A stretch of DNA of 64,000 bases from positions 310,001 through 374,000 of the forward strand of contig VXAI01000384.1 of assembly GCA_013399305.1 (NCBI GenBank), given 5' to 3'. Source of the stretch: Rostratula benghalensis. Taxonomy: Eukaryota > Chordata > Aves > Charadriiformes > Rostratulidae. A program made the translations under genes and the position numbers. Under the pieces are notes generated by a model. The model ran no database searches. It had not been told where the DNA came from and saw only the letters and a list, made by a program, of their open reading frames with translations. Below, piece by piece: positions 50,601 to 62,930 of the stretch (positions within the stretch are counted from its first letter, which is position 1; each line of letters starts with the position of its first letter).

Positions 50601-53600
50601 CAAGGGCAGCAGGTCACTTCATGCTGAATTCTCTTCTTGAGGCAGTGATAGCCTGTGGTTTAGTCCACTTCAGCTTTGAAAGGTGGGAAGGTAGGATTTA
50701 AAGCTGAGTTCCAATAAAGTCACACAGTTATCACCCAATAAAGTTCCACAGCACAGTGCTGATAGAGTAGGCATTTATAATAGCATTGACATTGGAGGCA
50801 CTAGAGTTCTCAATTTTAAGATGTTTTACATTGTTTAGATTCCTGCTTCCTATTACGTTAGTGACTATGTACCTCTTGTAGTTCTGGCCAAAATGACTAT
50901 ATATTTCTTGGACAAACTAAGTGCTAAGAGTTGACTTGACCATATGTGAGAACAGTGTGAAGAGAGGGAAACAACAGAGATGGAAAAGCCATTATCTGTA
51001 TGCAGCTCATCTTCCTGAGAAACTGTTCTATGCTCTCAGTGAAATCGCTTATCCTGCAGTGTTCCTGGCTTTTCCCCTAAATGTATAACTTCTTAATAAT
51101 GTCTCTCCCTCTGTTATATTTCTGAAGAGCTAATCAAAAGGAAAACTTCTTCTCTTTCTTGCATCCACACCATATATTTAAACTAGTTAATTTGTATTAA
51201 CAAGGGAAATTATTCCCTCAGTGGAACAGATGTTTGTGCTTTGATCTATTGCAAATAACATTTTCTCAGATCCTTCTGAATGCTGTTTGTGAAAAGAGAT
51301 ACCAACATTAGTTTTGAAGTCTTTGTTTCATGTTAAAAACTGACTGTTGTTTATGATAGATGTGCTTCATGTGAAGAAGAATGTAATTAGTGGTTATTGT
51401 GGTACTCTGAGTACTTACCTGCCTGGGACAGTTAACAAATTGAAGGTGAAGCCAAAGTGTGAAGCCAAAGCAAGTGAAATGACCAGCGCCAAACCACAGT
51501 GAGGATGATTTCATCAGAAGTAGAGTGGCCCAAAGGACAGAAGATTAAGCACTGGAGATTGAAGATCACTTCACTCTTGCTTGAAGTTTTGTGTCTCGTT
51601 CTGTTTTTTTCCAGAAAGTACATGTGAAAATGAGATACCTTTCTGACTCTCTGACCTCTCTGTTTCTAACCGCTGGCAATAATGCATAACTTCTGTTATA
51701 CTCAAAAGCTAAATGCACTGTCATTATGACAAAATATAACTCCCACATCCTTGCTAGCAAAGGTGACCTTTATTACATAGTTTCTTAACAAAATCCTCTG
51801 AAAAAACTGAGTTTGGCTTCTGAGTATCCGACATGATCAAATAAATGCAATGCACGGCAGTTAAAATAATTTGGCTGCAACCTCCTGCCGGTTCAGGCAG
51901 TTCTCTGCAATTACAACCAAGATTTGTTCATCTGCATTACCTGTGTATGTGTAACTTAATGAATCATGGGGAAATTTTGGTCATTAACAAATACCTCTTT
52001 GCGAAAGATCCAGTCCCTGGCTGCTGCAAAGTAACCCTTTTCATCAGGAACAGCACAGCAAAAGAGTAGAAGGCCCCGTCAGGTGGAACTTTTGGAAGAC
52101 GTGCCCCATCACTGTGAGACAGTGTATTAAACTCATTAAAAGGAAACCCAGCCTCCTCCAGGGGAAGCTTCTCCTGGGATGAAACGCTGTTGGCTGCTAT
52201 GGTTACTAATGTGATCTTCCATTTACTTCCTTGTTCACTCACCTGCTTTCCCATTCAAACACCACAAACAAGTACCTTCAGAGATATTTATTGCTGGAGC
52301 ACTGACAAACCTCATTAGTGGCAGCCATGCATAACCAAAGAGAAAAATAAAAAGAGAGATTACAAATGAGCAGCAAATAAACAGAAGAAAGGGAAGTGCT
52401 GGAATCTATATGTATTGTGGATAATATTCTGTCCTTGCTGCTGTGTGAACTTGGTGTTCTCTTTGCTTTGGATTTGCATTTATGTTAGACTTGCCTTATG
52501 TCTCTATTTTACACTTCAGTGCCTCGATCCAGCAATGAAGTCCCCACAGTCAGACTCCTGTGACTGTAGAGCCTAGTGCAGTATCGGGATCTAGATGAGC
52601 AGAGTATTCTGGTTTATTTTTGGTATCTTAAAGGGACAGAACATGATTTTGCTGTTTCATTTTATTTTTGGTAGCACTTCACGGTCTGGTTCCAACCTTT
52701 ACATACAATTTTTTGTCTTTTTCATTGTTTTGATCAGCTTGTCTGTTTAATGAGTTCTACCCTGTGAAACTGTCAAATTTAAAATAAATTGCTTGTTCTG
52801 GGGCTGATTTTTTTTTAAATGTCAAGAAACAGATCACTTTTTTTAAAAAGCATGTGAAAATTCCTGACATATTCCATGATATTAACCAGATGGACTAGTT
52901 AGTGCAACTATTATTCATCATAAATACTTCCAGGTTAGGATATACTTTGGGACAATATTTTCTAGTGATAAAGGCAAGCAGCCTCAAAAAGGATATTAAA
53001 TAAAAAGGGTATCACTTTCTGGATACTTTAATGTCATTTGTAAAATTACTTTTGGTCTGATGTAACATTCAATCGAAGCTGAAAGAAATCTTTTAGTGGT
53101 TTGTTCTTTCCCACCAAATAAAGCTCTATATATAGCAGTATCAGCATTCTGGGCTTCAAAAAAGCTGTGGTTCAGGTTTCTCAAGAATATCTGCTTTTCC
53201 TCCTGACTGTGTTCAATTTGTTTATTTAGGAAGCATGAGTAGCTACAAATCAATACATAAAGTACCAGAAATACTAAAGACTACCAAAATGAACTTTTTG
53301 TTTTTGCTTAGATAAAAACGCTGCAGTGACACAGTCATCAGATTTTCCAGTTTGAAAGTTAGAAGCAGCCGGAGGACAAATGCCTGAGGAAGGCACAGAG
53401 CACTGCAGTCTAAGGCAATAATCTCACTTGTCCCCACAGAGCACAGCCCGTGTACCTGTGCATCACTGTGCTCTTCCCCTCACTCCTGGTTATTCTTAGA
53501 AGCTGCACTCTCAGGCACTGGGAGTGGGCTGTGGTGGAGCAGTGGGTGGGAGGAGGGTGTCAGGGAGGAGGTCCTTTCTTCACCCCTCCAGACCTCCTGA

Positions 53601-56600
53601 TGACCCCCAAAGGCAGTAGGGATGGAAGTAGGATGGATATGGTCCGTATTCTTTCCTTTCATGTCGGTAAATCCCAGGTGACAGTGACACAGACTACACC
53701 TCTTTCATTTCCTTCAGCTGAAAGGCGTTAGCATTCTCTCTCAGATTAGCAGAACTACCAGTATTCTAAGAAATGTTTTCAAAACAATTTTTTGTGATCT
53801 TTTCAATATTAAAGCTCTATACACGCCTTTTTTTCAACTGTGTGCAGCTGGTATCAAAACCTGCTTCTATGGCCACATCTCATTCGATTGAGAAGTGGCT
53901 CTTTAAGATGCTGCTATGTTTTCCCTTACTGCAGCCATGGCTGCCTCATCTTCTTGAGCATTGCAGAGGTTTGGCATGATAAGCATTGCGTGGACTGGGA
54001 ATCTTGCTGTGAGGGAACATGGTGAGACTTAGCATTTTGTAGGCAAACTCAATGAAGTGTATGAGATCCCTGAAGCTTTCAACCGTGACAATATTCAATT
54101 CCATCATGTCACTTGCTGTGAAATGTGTAATGGCTGCAGCCATTGCTATTTTTTTTTTTCCTGCTGGAGTTTGCCTGTAATTTCAGTAAAGTTCCTGTTT
54201 CAATTTGTTCCAACTTGTCATTTGTATATTGCTAGAAATTGTTTTGGTTAAGAAGGCAATAATTCTAGGAAGAACATTTCCTCCTGACAGAGATGCGCTA
54301 ACACAAACCTTTACATCCATACAAAAGAGCTTACAAAGTAAAAATTAGAGTTGTATAAAAAGCCCCCCAAAAATATATTAGCATTTTCATCACCTTACCT
54401 TTCCTCTCCAGAGTACGGCCTGTTAACTTGTAAAATGTCTCCATATTATATATAATTACAAGAGTTTGAATCCCATGTTCTCCTATCACATTCCACTCCT
54501 TTAAGTCCTGTGGAGGGGAGCAGGAAGGGGAGCCAGGCTGGTACATAGACTGGTATTCTCTGTGGACAGAAGTACTAATTGTCAAATCTAGGACACAACA
54601 GAGATCTTCGGGTCTCTTCACAAATGTTAGAAGCAAGAAAAATTTGTGTAGCTTGCTGAGAGTGCAGAGGTAGATTTGTGTGACTATGAAAGTAGCTTGT
54701 TCCCACACAGTATGTGTGCTTTTGTTGTAGTGGAAATTTGTTTTTTTTCTGTGTCTCACTTTATCTCACGTAATGGGCATGGGTTCCATGCTAATCAGAA
54801 AAGAATAAATAAACCACAGTGAACAATATCCATGCCTTTCTCATCATACTCCCTAAAGCTGTTCAGTTCCAAAAGCAGGAAACCCACCTGACTTAGAGCT
54901 GCATAGGAGGAAGAGCCGGTCAATATCTTCTACTCAGAGTGAAAATCCTGGCGAGGGACAGATTTTGTCAAGAGCCTGTGGTTTCAAAGCACCAGTTTCT
55001 TTGGAGATGTTAAGCCTGTGTAGACTAAGCTGACTTGTTCTGAGGAAGTTCATGTTTCTGTGTAACTGGGTTTAAGTTCTGGTTAGGCAAACTGAAGCTT
55101 TTCCTGACTTTGTGTTTCCACTGATTCTCACCTGAGATGTCTGTTCCCTGGAATAGGCTGTCCCTGCAAGGGAAATCAGCTACCACCCTGTCAGTGGGTG
55201 AAAGTTTTTGCTGGACCTAGGCAGAGGCTGCTGAAAGAGGGGGTTTCACCTTATAGTGTCCAGGAATGTGGGACAGAATAAAACACCCTTAGCTGGGAAC
55301 TCTTTGAGGGGAACTGATGATTAATAGTAGCAAACTTAAATGGGGGTGGATAATACTTCCAACAACATTTTAAGAGGGATGTATCTGGTAGTAAGCTAAA
55401 TACTATGATTAAGTGCTACCAACAATATTTGGTGTCAACTCATCTTTAAGACAGTCAAGGCAACTGCTGCTTTGCCCCATTTGATATGGCTGCTTCTGCA
55501 AAGCTGGCTGGCACTGCAGAGGAAGAGCTGAAGTGTGAGAAGAGCATGATTTATATCCTCCACGACTAGTGCTTTAACAGCTCCAGCTGAAAGCAGAGGA
55601 CACAAACTATCTTACTTCTTGAGAATGCCTCTTTCTTTTCCTTCCTAAAATAATGGTTCATTGGCAATTTACTGCCTCGAATTACGCTGCCATTACAAAT
55701 GATCTTCAGGGCTACTGTGGAAAGAAGAATGCAGTTGAATTTTCCTATAGACGGAGATACAGCTGTGATTTGAAGCCACATGAAGTATGAGGGCTGTCCT
55801 GAACTGCACAGGCCTGCCCTGACGTATCTGGGCTGGGAAGTGTAAGTGCATGTGTAACATTTCCAGAACTAATCGTCCTGGTAGAATGAGTTGTATAATG
55901 GGTATTGATTTATAACTGGATGTGGGAGAATTTGTTTATGTTTTCATACTGCTGTTGAAATTGAATTCTATCAATTAGTGACCACTTTGCCTCCTCTATA
56001 CTGAGAAGTACACGAACAAAGAGCAATTTAAAATTTTTGCTTTAGTTTTCCATGTAGCTTAAAGAAGGGAGTAAGGGAAATGTTCCACTCTTCCTTGCTG
56101 TGCTCCTCTTCCCCCTTTGGAAAGAGGAGGTAGCTCAGGCTACTCATCAAAGGCAAGATATTAAGGGAAGAATCCAATAGCAGGAGAAGTGATTTATGAA
56201 GGCTTCTGTGCTTTAAGGTCATGAGTCAGGGATTCCTTCCTAGCAATACTTAGCCCTTAGGCTCCCTTCCCATCTTTGCCTGCTGCTGCGTAGCCCCATT
56301 GATGTCAGTGGGCTGGCATGGGTGTAACTGAAATAAATATGCTCCTAATGTTCAGCAAAGGTTATTGATCTGAATGGCGAGGGGATGGGAGGAGATTGAA
56401 CAGAGGAGGGACTGGTATTTGACAGTTCATTATTTTACCAATTAATTTCTGACCTAATTATTTATAACTGTGTACACAACCATAAACATACCAACTCCTT
56501 TTTCTGTATAACATTTTGATTACAGTGAGGCCCTTTAGTCACTTTATGTACATACACAGTGATACAAAAACATGGCACCTTTCCAGTAATGCATAACTCA

Positions 56601-58740
56601 GCGGCTGAGGCATTACACATATGTACATACACCCTATATAAGTGATGATGCCATGCATATACACATGCATTACACAATTCAGAAAGAAGAACTCGCTGCT
56701 AAAAAAGAATTGGAATACAGGGGTAGCTGAAATTGTATTACTACATTATATTACATGTCCCTTAAGTGTTAAGAGTCACAGGACATATAAGCTAATTTTA
56801 GTCAAGGAGCAGTATGCATTGTCTGAGTTCCATGACTTAGACTGCTGCTGCCAGTACCCAAGCTAGTGAGTGTAAAGAGAATTTGGATGGCCCCATTACA
56901 GTTCTGTAGTGTTTAGGCAAGCCCTTAACGTCACCAAAACCCTGGATAATAAAAGCCATAGTTCTTTTTATTCAGTCTCACACTCAGCGGGCAAAAGAAG
57001 GCTGTGGGAATACTGTGTTACACTCCAAAAATTTTAAAATGCAAACAAGCAAAATTTTATCTCACGGCTGTGAATCTGTTGGTATCAGCAGGACATATTT
57101 AGCTGTGTTTATACATAAAGTAAACAGGTAATAAGACTTCAGCAAAAGTCAGAGAAGTACTCTGATGGGATTTTTTTAAGAAGTGTTTTATTTTACTGTG
57201 AAAGCATGGTTGGTTATTTTTACTGCATGAAACTGGAAGCTGCTAGAAATATGAGTATTGAGTTGGTTTCTTCTTGTGTTCATCACATAAAAAAAATAAA
57301 ATAAAATACTGTAAAAATAACCTCACTGAATAATGCAAGAAAATAGCATTTAGTAATAAAATTATAGTCATGTTCAAATGCCTGAAGACGTATTGTGGTG
57401 TTGTCTGTGCCAGTAACGGTATACAACTGCATTAGAATGCCTAGTTTAGAAGTCTGGATTTTTAGTTTGTATTAATTAAGGGGCAAAGAATAGCAAAGAG
57501 CAGCTAGCATGAGACCATCCTACTTTTATTACACATATAAAGATGGTCTTATTCCAAATACACAAACATTGTTACTTGAAATAGATACTACTTATTGCTG
57601 CTTTTACTTAAGTATTATTTTCAGTGAGAAAAGCATAACTGTGCTTCCTTTTTGCCAAGCAATTTTCTTCTTTTTGAGAGACAGTTGTATGGTTCAGCCT
57701 AACATCCTGCACTATATATGGTTTCCAGATGTTCCAACCACTACTGACAAAATGTAACATGTGGGGGTTTTTTTCTTCTTTTTTCTTTCCTTTTTTTCTT
57801 TTTTTTCTGCTGAGCTTGCTAGGAAAAGGTGAAGACAATGAACTTCCCTCCATGACTAAGGTAAAAAAATACTTTCTGAGGAAATGTAATTTCCTTTTTC
57901 AATAAGCTTGCATGTTATTCTCCCTATACTGATAGTCTGCCAAGGTTTTTTTTATTAAAAGCTAGAAAATTTGGCAAGGCTTCCCTTCAGAGCTCATTGG
58001 ATTGTTCATGCATCTGATCTAGGCACATATGAGGCAACCGATTTTTCATGCTTGAGTTTTTATGTCCTTGACATCTATTTCTTCAAATCAAATCAGCCTA
58101 GAATTGCACAGCACTTCATGGCAAAGAGGGAGGTGTGTCCCTGTAGGTTTAAGTTGCTTAGTGTGGGTTTAATGATAAAGGACAAACAGCTGTAAATTGG
58201 CATAATAGTTTTCTTCTCACTTACATGTTGTATTTAAAACTCTGGAGATGTATTGCTTCTAATAAGTAGCTCACAACAATATAATAATTTGATGTCAATC
58301 ACACTGAGATTACTTTTTTACTTATTATCCCTTTCAGGGCATGATTCAGCACCAACTTGACAAGGGGAAGGTAGGGGACTCCAGATGTAGCAGCTGCAGA
58401 ATATGTGAAATTTCATGCCACATTATTTCTTAGGTTTCATTCAACAGGTAAAGAAAGTCTTAGTCTGTCCCAATCTACAGCGGTAAACTGAAATGAGAGG
58501 GGAAGCAAAAGTAGGGGCCACCAGATATCTCAGAACGGCTTGACTTCCCTAAATCTGCCCAGTAAAACTCGTCTTTTGTATTAGTGAAATCACCTAAATT
58601 ACTAGGTAATGAGAAAGGAGACTCCAAAATGCTTCAAAAGACCGTTTTGGTCCTATTTGTTAAAAAAATAATAAAAAATATCTGTCTCCACAGTAGGAAA
58701 AGGAACAGATTTAATTCTTAGGATGTTTGAGATCACAGTC

Positions 58741-58787
58741 CTGAGAAGCATTACAGCTGCTCAGCATCACAATGCTGAGAAGCATTA
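58741..58787. repeat. 13-bp direct repeat overlapping a stem-loop
   Basis: CTGAGAAGCATTA occurs at 58,741-58,753 and 58,775-58,787. Between and overlapping them, CTCAGCAT and ATGCTGAG (58,760-58,779) form a perfect 8-bp stem with loop CACA. Confidence 0.7.
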
Positions 58788-58819
58788 GCTCTGCATATCA
58801 TTCAGGCTTTTCCTCTCAC

Positions 58820-58836
58820 TTTTTTTTTTTTTTTTT
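58820..58836. repeat. Poly-T tract, 17 bases
   Basis: Seventeen T on the plus strand in the upstream flank. No associated element is recognised. Confidence 0.9.
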
Positions 58837-61800
58837 CTTTTGGCTGTAAATTTAACTTTTGTGACATTTCCACGTCTATCTCTCTCAGTTGGTTTTGATT
58901 TTATATGTGTACAAGGTTTAAATTGATGCCAGACAGGACAGAGACACTTCAAGAAACTCAGAGTAACAATCCTTGCCTGGAATTTCATCACATTTGTATG
59001 TCTGCTTGCACTTTGGCTTAAACAAATAACAATTTAACAAGTATTCTTTGCATAACTAAAAATGCCTTGTTTTAATAAAGAAAAAACAAAAGAGCTACTC
59101 ATGCAATTACTAACTTCATTGTGGGTTAATGCTCTTCCAGTACCCTGTTGGTCTACATTGCTAGGGAGGGAATTGATTTACGTGCTAAGAAAGCTCATTA
59201 TGTTGCCCAAACCCTTAGGGGTGGGGCTGAAAGATGCAGAAAAGAAGTGGACCAGAAGGATCCCCATGTGGGAAGATACCCATGACCCGGGCAAAATCTT
59301 CATTAGTTCAAAATCAAAAGCAAAATCTACTTTTGTCAAATATACTACCTTTCCCACCATGTCCCTTACTTATAAAGGTGATCTGTATTGCTGTTTTATC
59401 TTCCAGAGAAAAGCAAATTGGAGGAATGAAATGAATGTTAGAAAGGCTGAAGTGACCAGGCTTGAGCATGGGACACATCAACAGGAAGCCCAGACAGAGA
59501 GAAGGAAAATCATGGACTGTAGCCAGTGAAGGCTAGAGGAAATCAGGAGAGGTCATAGTTGTCATTAGCCTAGTATTTGTGACAGCCAGAATCTCTCTTT
59601 TTCTTGATCTCTGTCCTCTCACATAGGCAATTTGGAGAAGAATAGTTTTGTAAATGGTTGCCTGAAAAAGCAGGACTGGGAACTGCTATTCCCAGCAAAC
59701 TTCCAGTGTAACACAGAAGGAAGTCGGGCACACCTCTGCCTGCTAATTCAAGTAAGGCCTTGCTGGGAGGAATTCTTAAAGCTAATCTGGCCAGAAACTG
59801 TTAGCACAAAGAAGAAGACATCTAATACATTTATATCCTAACCATTGCCCAGCTGTGACAGACAGACTTTAGCCTGTCAGTTCATATCTAGTTAAACTAT
59901 GAGAAAAATTCAAATCCTGTTGCTTCAAATGCAGAGTGAGCTTGATACTGTCTGATATATCATCCCAGAATAGATGACATGCAAATCAGAATCCATAACA
60001 TTTGCTCTTTAATGCTCAGCCAGGTGCAGGCAAGATCAAAGAGGCCCCTAAAACCTTTGATTTTATTGATGGGAAATCAGGAAATTTGTCCAGCACTTAT
60101 AGAAGGGCAGAGAAGACCCTGAGTAGAGAGATGGGCAAGACTGTTACAGATGCAAAAAGCACCTTTAGACAACTTTTTCCTCATCAAAATGATATTTTTG
60201 ATTCAACATTACATTACTGAAATTCTGAAAAATCTTTGATTGACATCTTTGATATGGTGATGGGGTCTCTCAACACTTCAAAATTATTCAGAGGGTTATG
60301 AGGGTCTGTGGATACCATAGGCCATAAGCTCTTTCAATTGGTTGAAACTAGATCTCCTGGGGGGATCAAAATACTAAGTCTGAAAATTGCCTAAAAGACT
60401 GCTTTTTTTCATTGAGAGACTGCCAAGAGAAAGACATGGGGAAGCATAATAAATGTCTTTGTGTTATAAATTATCCACATTTTCCATCACCTACACAATT
60501 GTTGTGGGGCTCAGATAGGTATATTTTACTTACTCTTTCTTCTAAACTAACAAGTTTTTCAGTCTTTTAATAAGCATTCTCTTGAGCAAACCACTTAAAT
60601 CCTGCTCTTGTATTGTGGATTTACAAGTAGAGCAGTTTCAGGGGTGAAATTTCTAACAATTTCTAACAGGGATAGACCTTAAAACATAAATCTTAGAACC
60701 CTAGATGCTAAACCTTCATGCCTCCTACCTGGCATTAGACAAGAAAGCAACGGACAGAAATGTGCTCCTCTTCAGTATCTTGTTACAAGAGCTTGGGCTA
60801 AAGTACATAAATAAGGGTTTAACCAGCACTAACACAGGATATTATACTAAAAATACTTCCAAGAATACTTTGACATTTGCTAGACTGCTACTTTTGTCTC
60901 TCCTAACAGTGGCAAGCATGAACACTATATCAGGTCCTATGGTAGCTGCCTGAGAACAGGCTAATGGAAAAAGCGACGTATAGTAACCAACAGCATTCAT
61001 CCAAATCTGTATTATGTCAGTTTTTATTTAACATACAAAGACTGAGAAAATAAACTAGAAATTTCTACTTCTTGAAATATTTGTCCCTTTTATATATAAA
61101 GAGGTACTTTAATGGTCCCCAAAAATTTTATATTTTTTTTGTATCATTGCCTGGAAAGAACAGCACTGTGAGGCAGGAAAAGTACTTTTCTCCTCACTTA
61201 CCAAAGGAAACTGAGAACAAACATCCATTATGCATTTCATATGTCATCCGACATCTTGATTTTAGCCCAGACTTTCCAAATTATGTAAATGCAATTGTAC
61301 ACCATGGTATGAAATCTAGGATTGTAGTTTGACTTGCTCTAAGTTGAAGTGTCTGCACTGTAAGAATCTCCACCTGAACAAAGTGTTCTAAACTTCTACT
61401 ATAGTTAAAGAAGAGCCAGTCAGTATGGGTAGGGAACTCAGAGAGGCTCTTAGTTGACCAAATCTACTTCCTTTGGGATGAGATAAATTCTCCTCTACAT
61501 GTGTTTGACCATACTGGCTCATTGATTTAAGTAGACACCTGAAGTTTGATCAAGCTGAACCCTGCCCCAGGTAAACTGTAGGGCAGATTGGGGAAAAAAG
61601 TACAGCTCGACTAGGCCTTAGTGCAACCCCTAATGCAGTGGGATATGCTGGCATCACCATGTCCTGGTTGAATCCATCACAATATTCAACAACAGCCATT
61701 TTCAGGGCATCTTTTGGCTGATTGAGAATGGGTACATCAGCCCACAAGTCAGTAGCTTCTGTGGGAGTTGTGGTGGCCCTAACCACTCATGGAACAGACA

Positions 61801-62469
61801 GATGCATTTTGTAGGTGGCCTGAGCTCAGGTGAACAAGGTAGCCACAGGCCAAGCACCGAGCAGATAAAGGAATTAAACTCCTTCAGGAAGTATTCTGGC
61901 CATTACCCCACTCTCTGCCCTATGGGGTAACATAGATGCCAACAGTGTGATTCAGACCAAACCCCAGAGGAGGCAGGCCCTAAACCCCTTTGACATTTTG
62001 TCTCCACATGAGTTACTACAGGTTATGTAGGAAGCCTTTGAGGCAAAACATAAACAAACTGTAACATCTGAAATCTTCAGCTGATGTTTTGACACATAGA
62101 TCATCCAAGTTGAACTGTCTCATAAATATTTTTTTCTGAAGTATATTAATTTAATATACTAACATGAGAATAAGAATCAAAACTTGAACTAGCTATTTAC
62201 TCTTTACGTCTGTTTTCATTGAACCAGGAATCATTTTGAATGCTGCCACAAAAAGAAGTTACTGGATGAGGGAGAAGGAAGAGAGACAAAATTGCTGTCA
62301 GTTCCAGCTTAGTTTCTACTTCAAAAATTCCTTTTATATTGTGCCTAAACAGGAGACTATTAGAATATACCCAAAACTTCAGAATGGATTAAGAAAGATG
62401 GAATTACTGATTTGTTCTCAGTGATGTTTGTACCTTTTCCAGTTTATCTGATCAAGTCTGGAAGTGTAT

Positions 62470-62930
62470 TTTAAATGGGCTTGAATACATTATGCATTTC
62501 TGGTTTCTTCATCTCAAAAAGGGTACAGTGGAATCAGAAAAGGTACAGAGAAGAATGATATGGTTGATCCCAGGTGTGGAGGAGGTTGTGAAAACAGATT
62601 AAAATACTTCGGCTTATATGACAGATGACCGAGTAGTAAAAATTTTAAAAAATCAAGCACGGCAACAATAATTTTATACTTCTCATGACACAAGAACAAA
62701 GTGGCAGCAGATGACATTACCCAATAACAAGTTCAAAACAACACTTAAAATGCACTTTTTCGTAATATATATAATTCACCTGTGAAAATTATCATCATAG
62801 GCTGATGTAGAGACCAAAAATTTAGATTCAAAAAATGATGCAAGAAGGATTAAAAAAGCATATAGAAAAGTGATGGAAGCAAGTTGCATTAAGGCCTCCT
62901 AAACAAAAAGATGCAGTCTCTAATTCAAGA
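62470..62930 (+). mobile_element. Ancient CR1-clade LINE relic (C-terminal RT region to 3' end)
   Basis: The plus strand translates to LEYIMHFWFLHLKK followed by VQRRMIWLIPGVEEV. These are the conserved C-terminal CR1-clade signatures (LEYaspVWnPHLkk and VQRRatkLIPGlEe). Beyond 62,600 the DNA follows the order of old amniote CR1 (HDTRT, then a degenerate KFFxxR-type stretch, then GATTCAAAAAATGATGCAAG) with many indels and stops. It is an old, nonfunctional copy, unrelated in age to the young avian CR1 at 3-5 kb. Confidence 0.82.

Larger units (their letters stand above)
47861..62469. other. Upstream intergenic flank of ATP11A
   Basis: No recognised exon or young retroelement. The plus strand looks T- and G-biased, opposite to the intron. 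Two medium ORFs (54,331-54,759 minus and 59,062-59,529 plus) are of doubtful meaning. A phrase near 56,294-56,332 (CCCATTGATGTCAGTGGGC and following) resembles an old amniote repeat, too short to classify. Confidence 0.55.

Noticed and set aside
61550..62000. Possible endogenous retroviral or other coding relic
   Set aside because: The minus frame of 78 codons looked protein-like at first, but no catalytic motif or family signature could be read on either strand.
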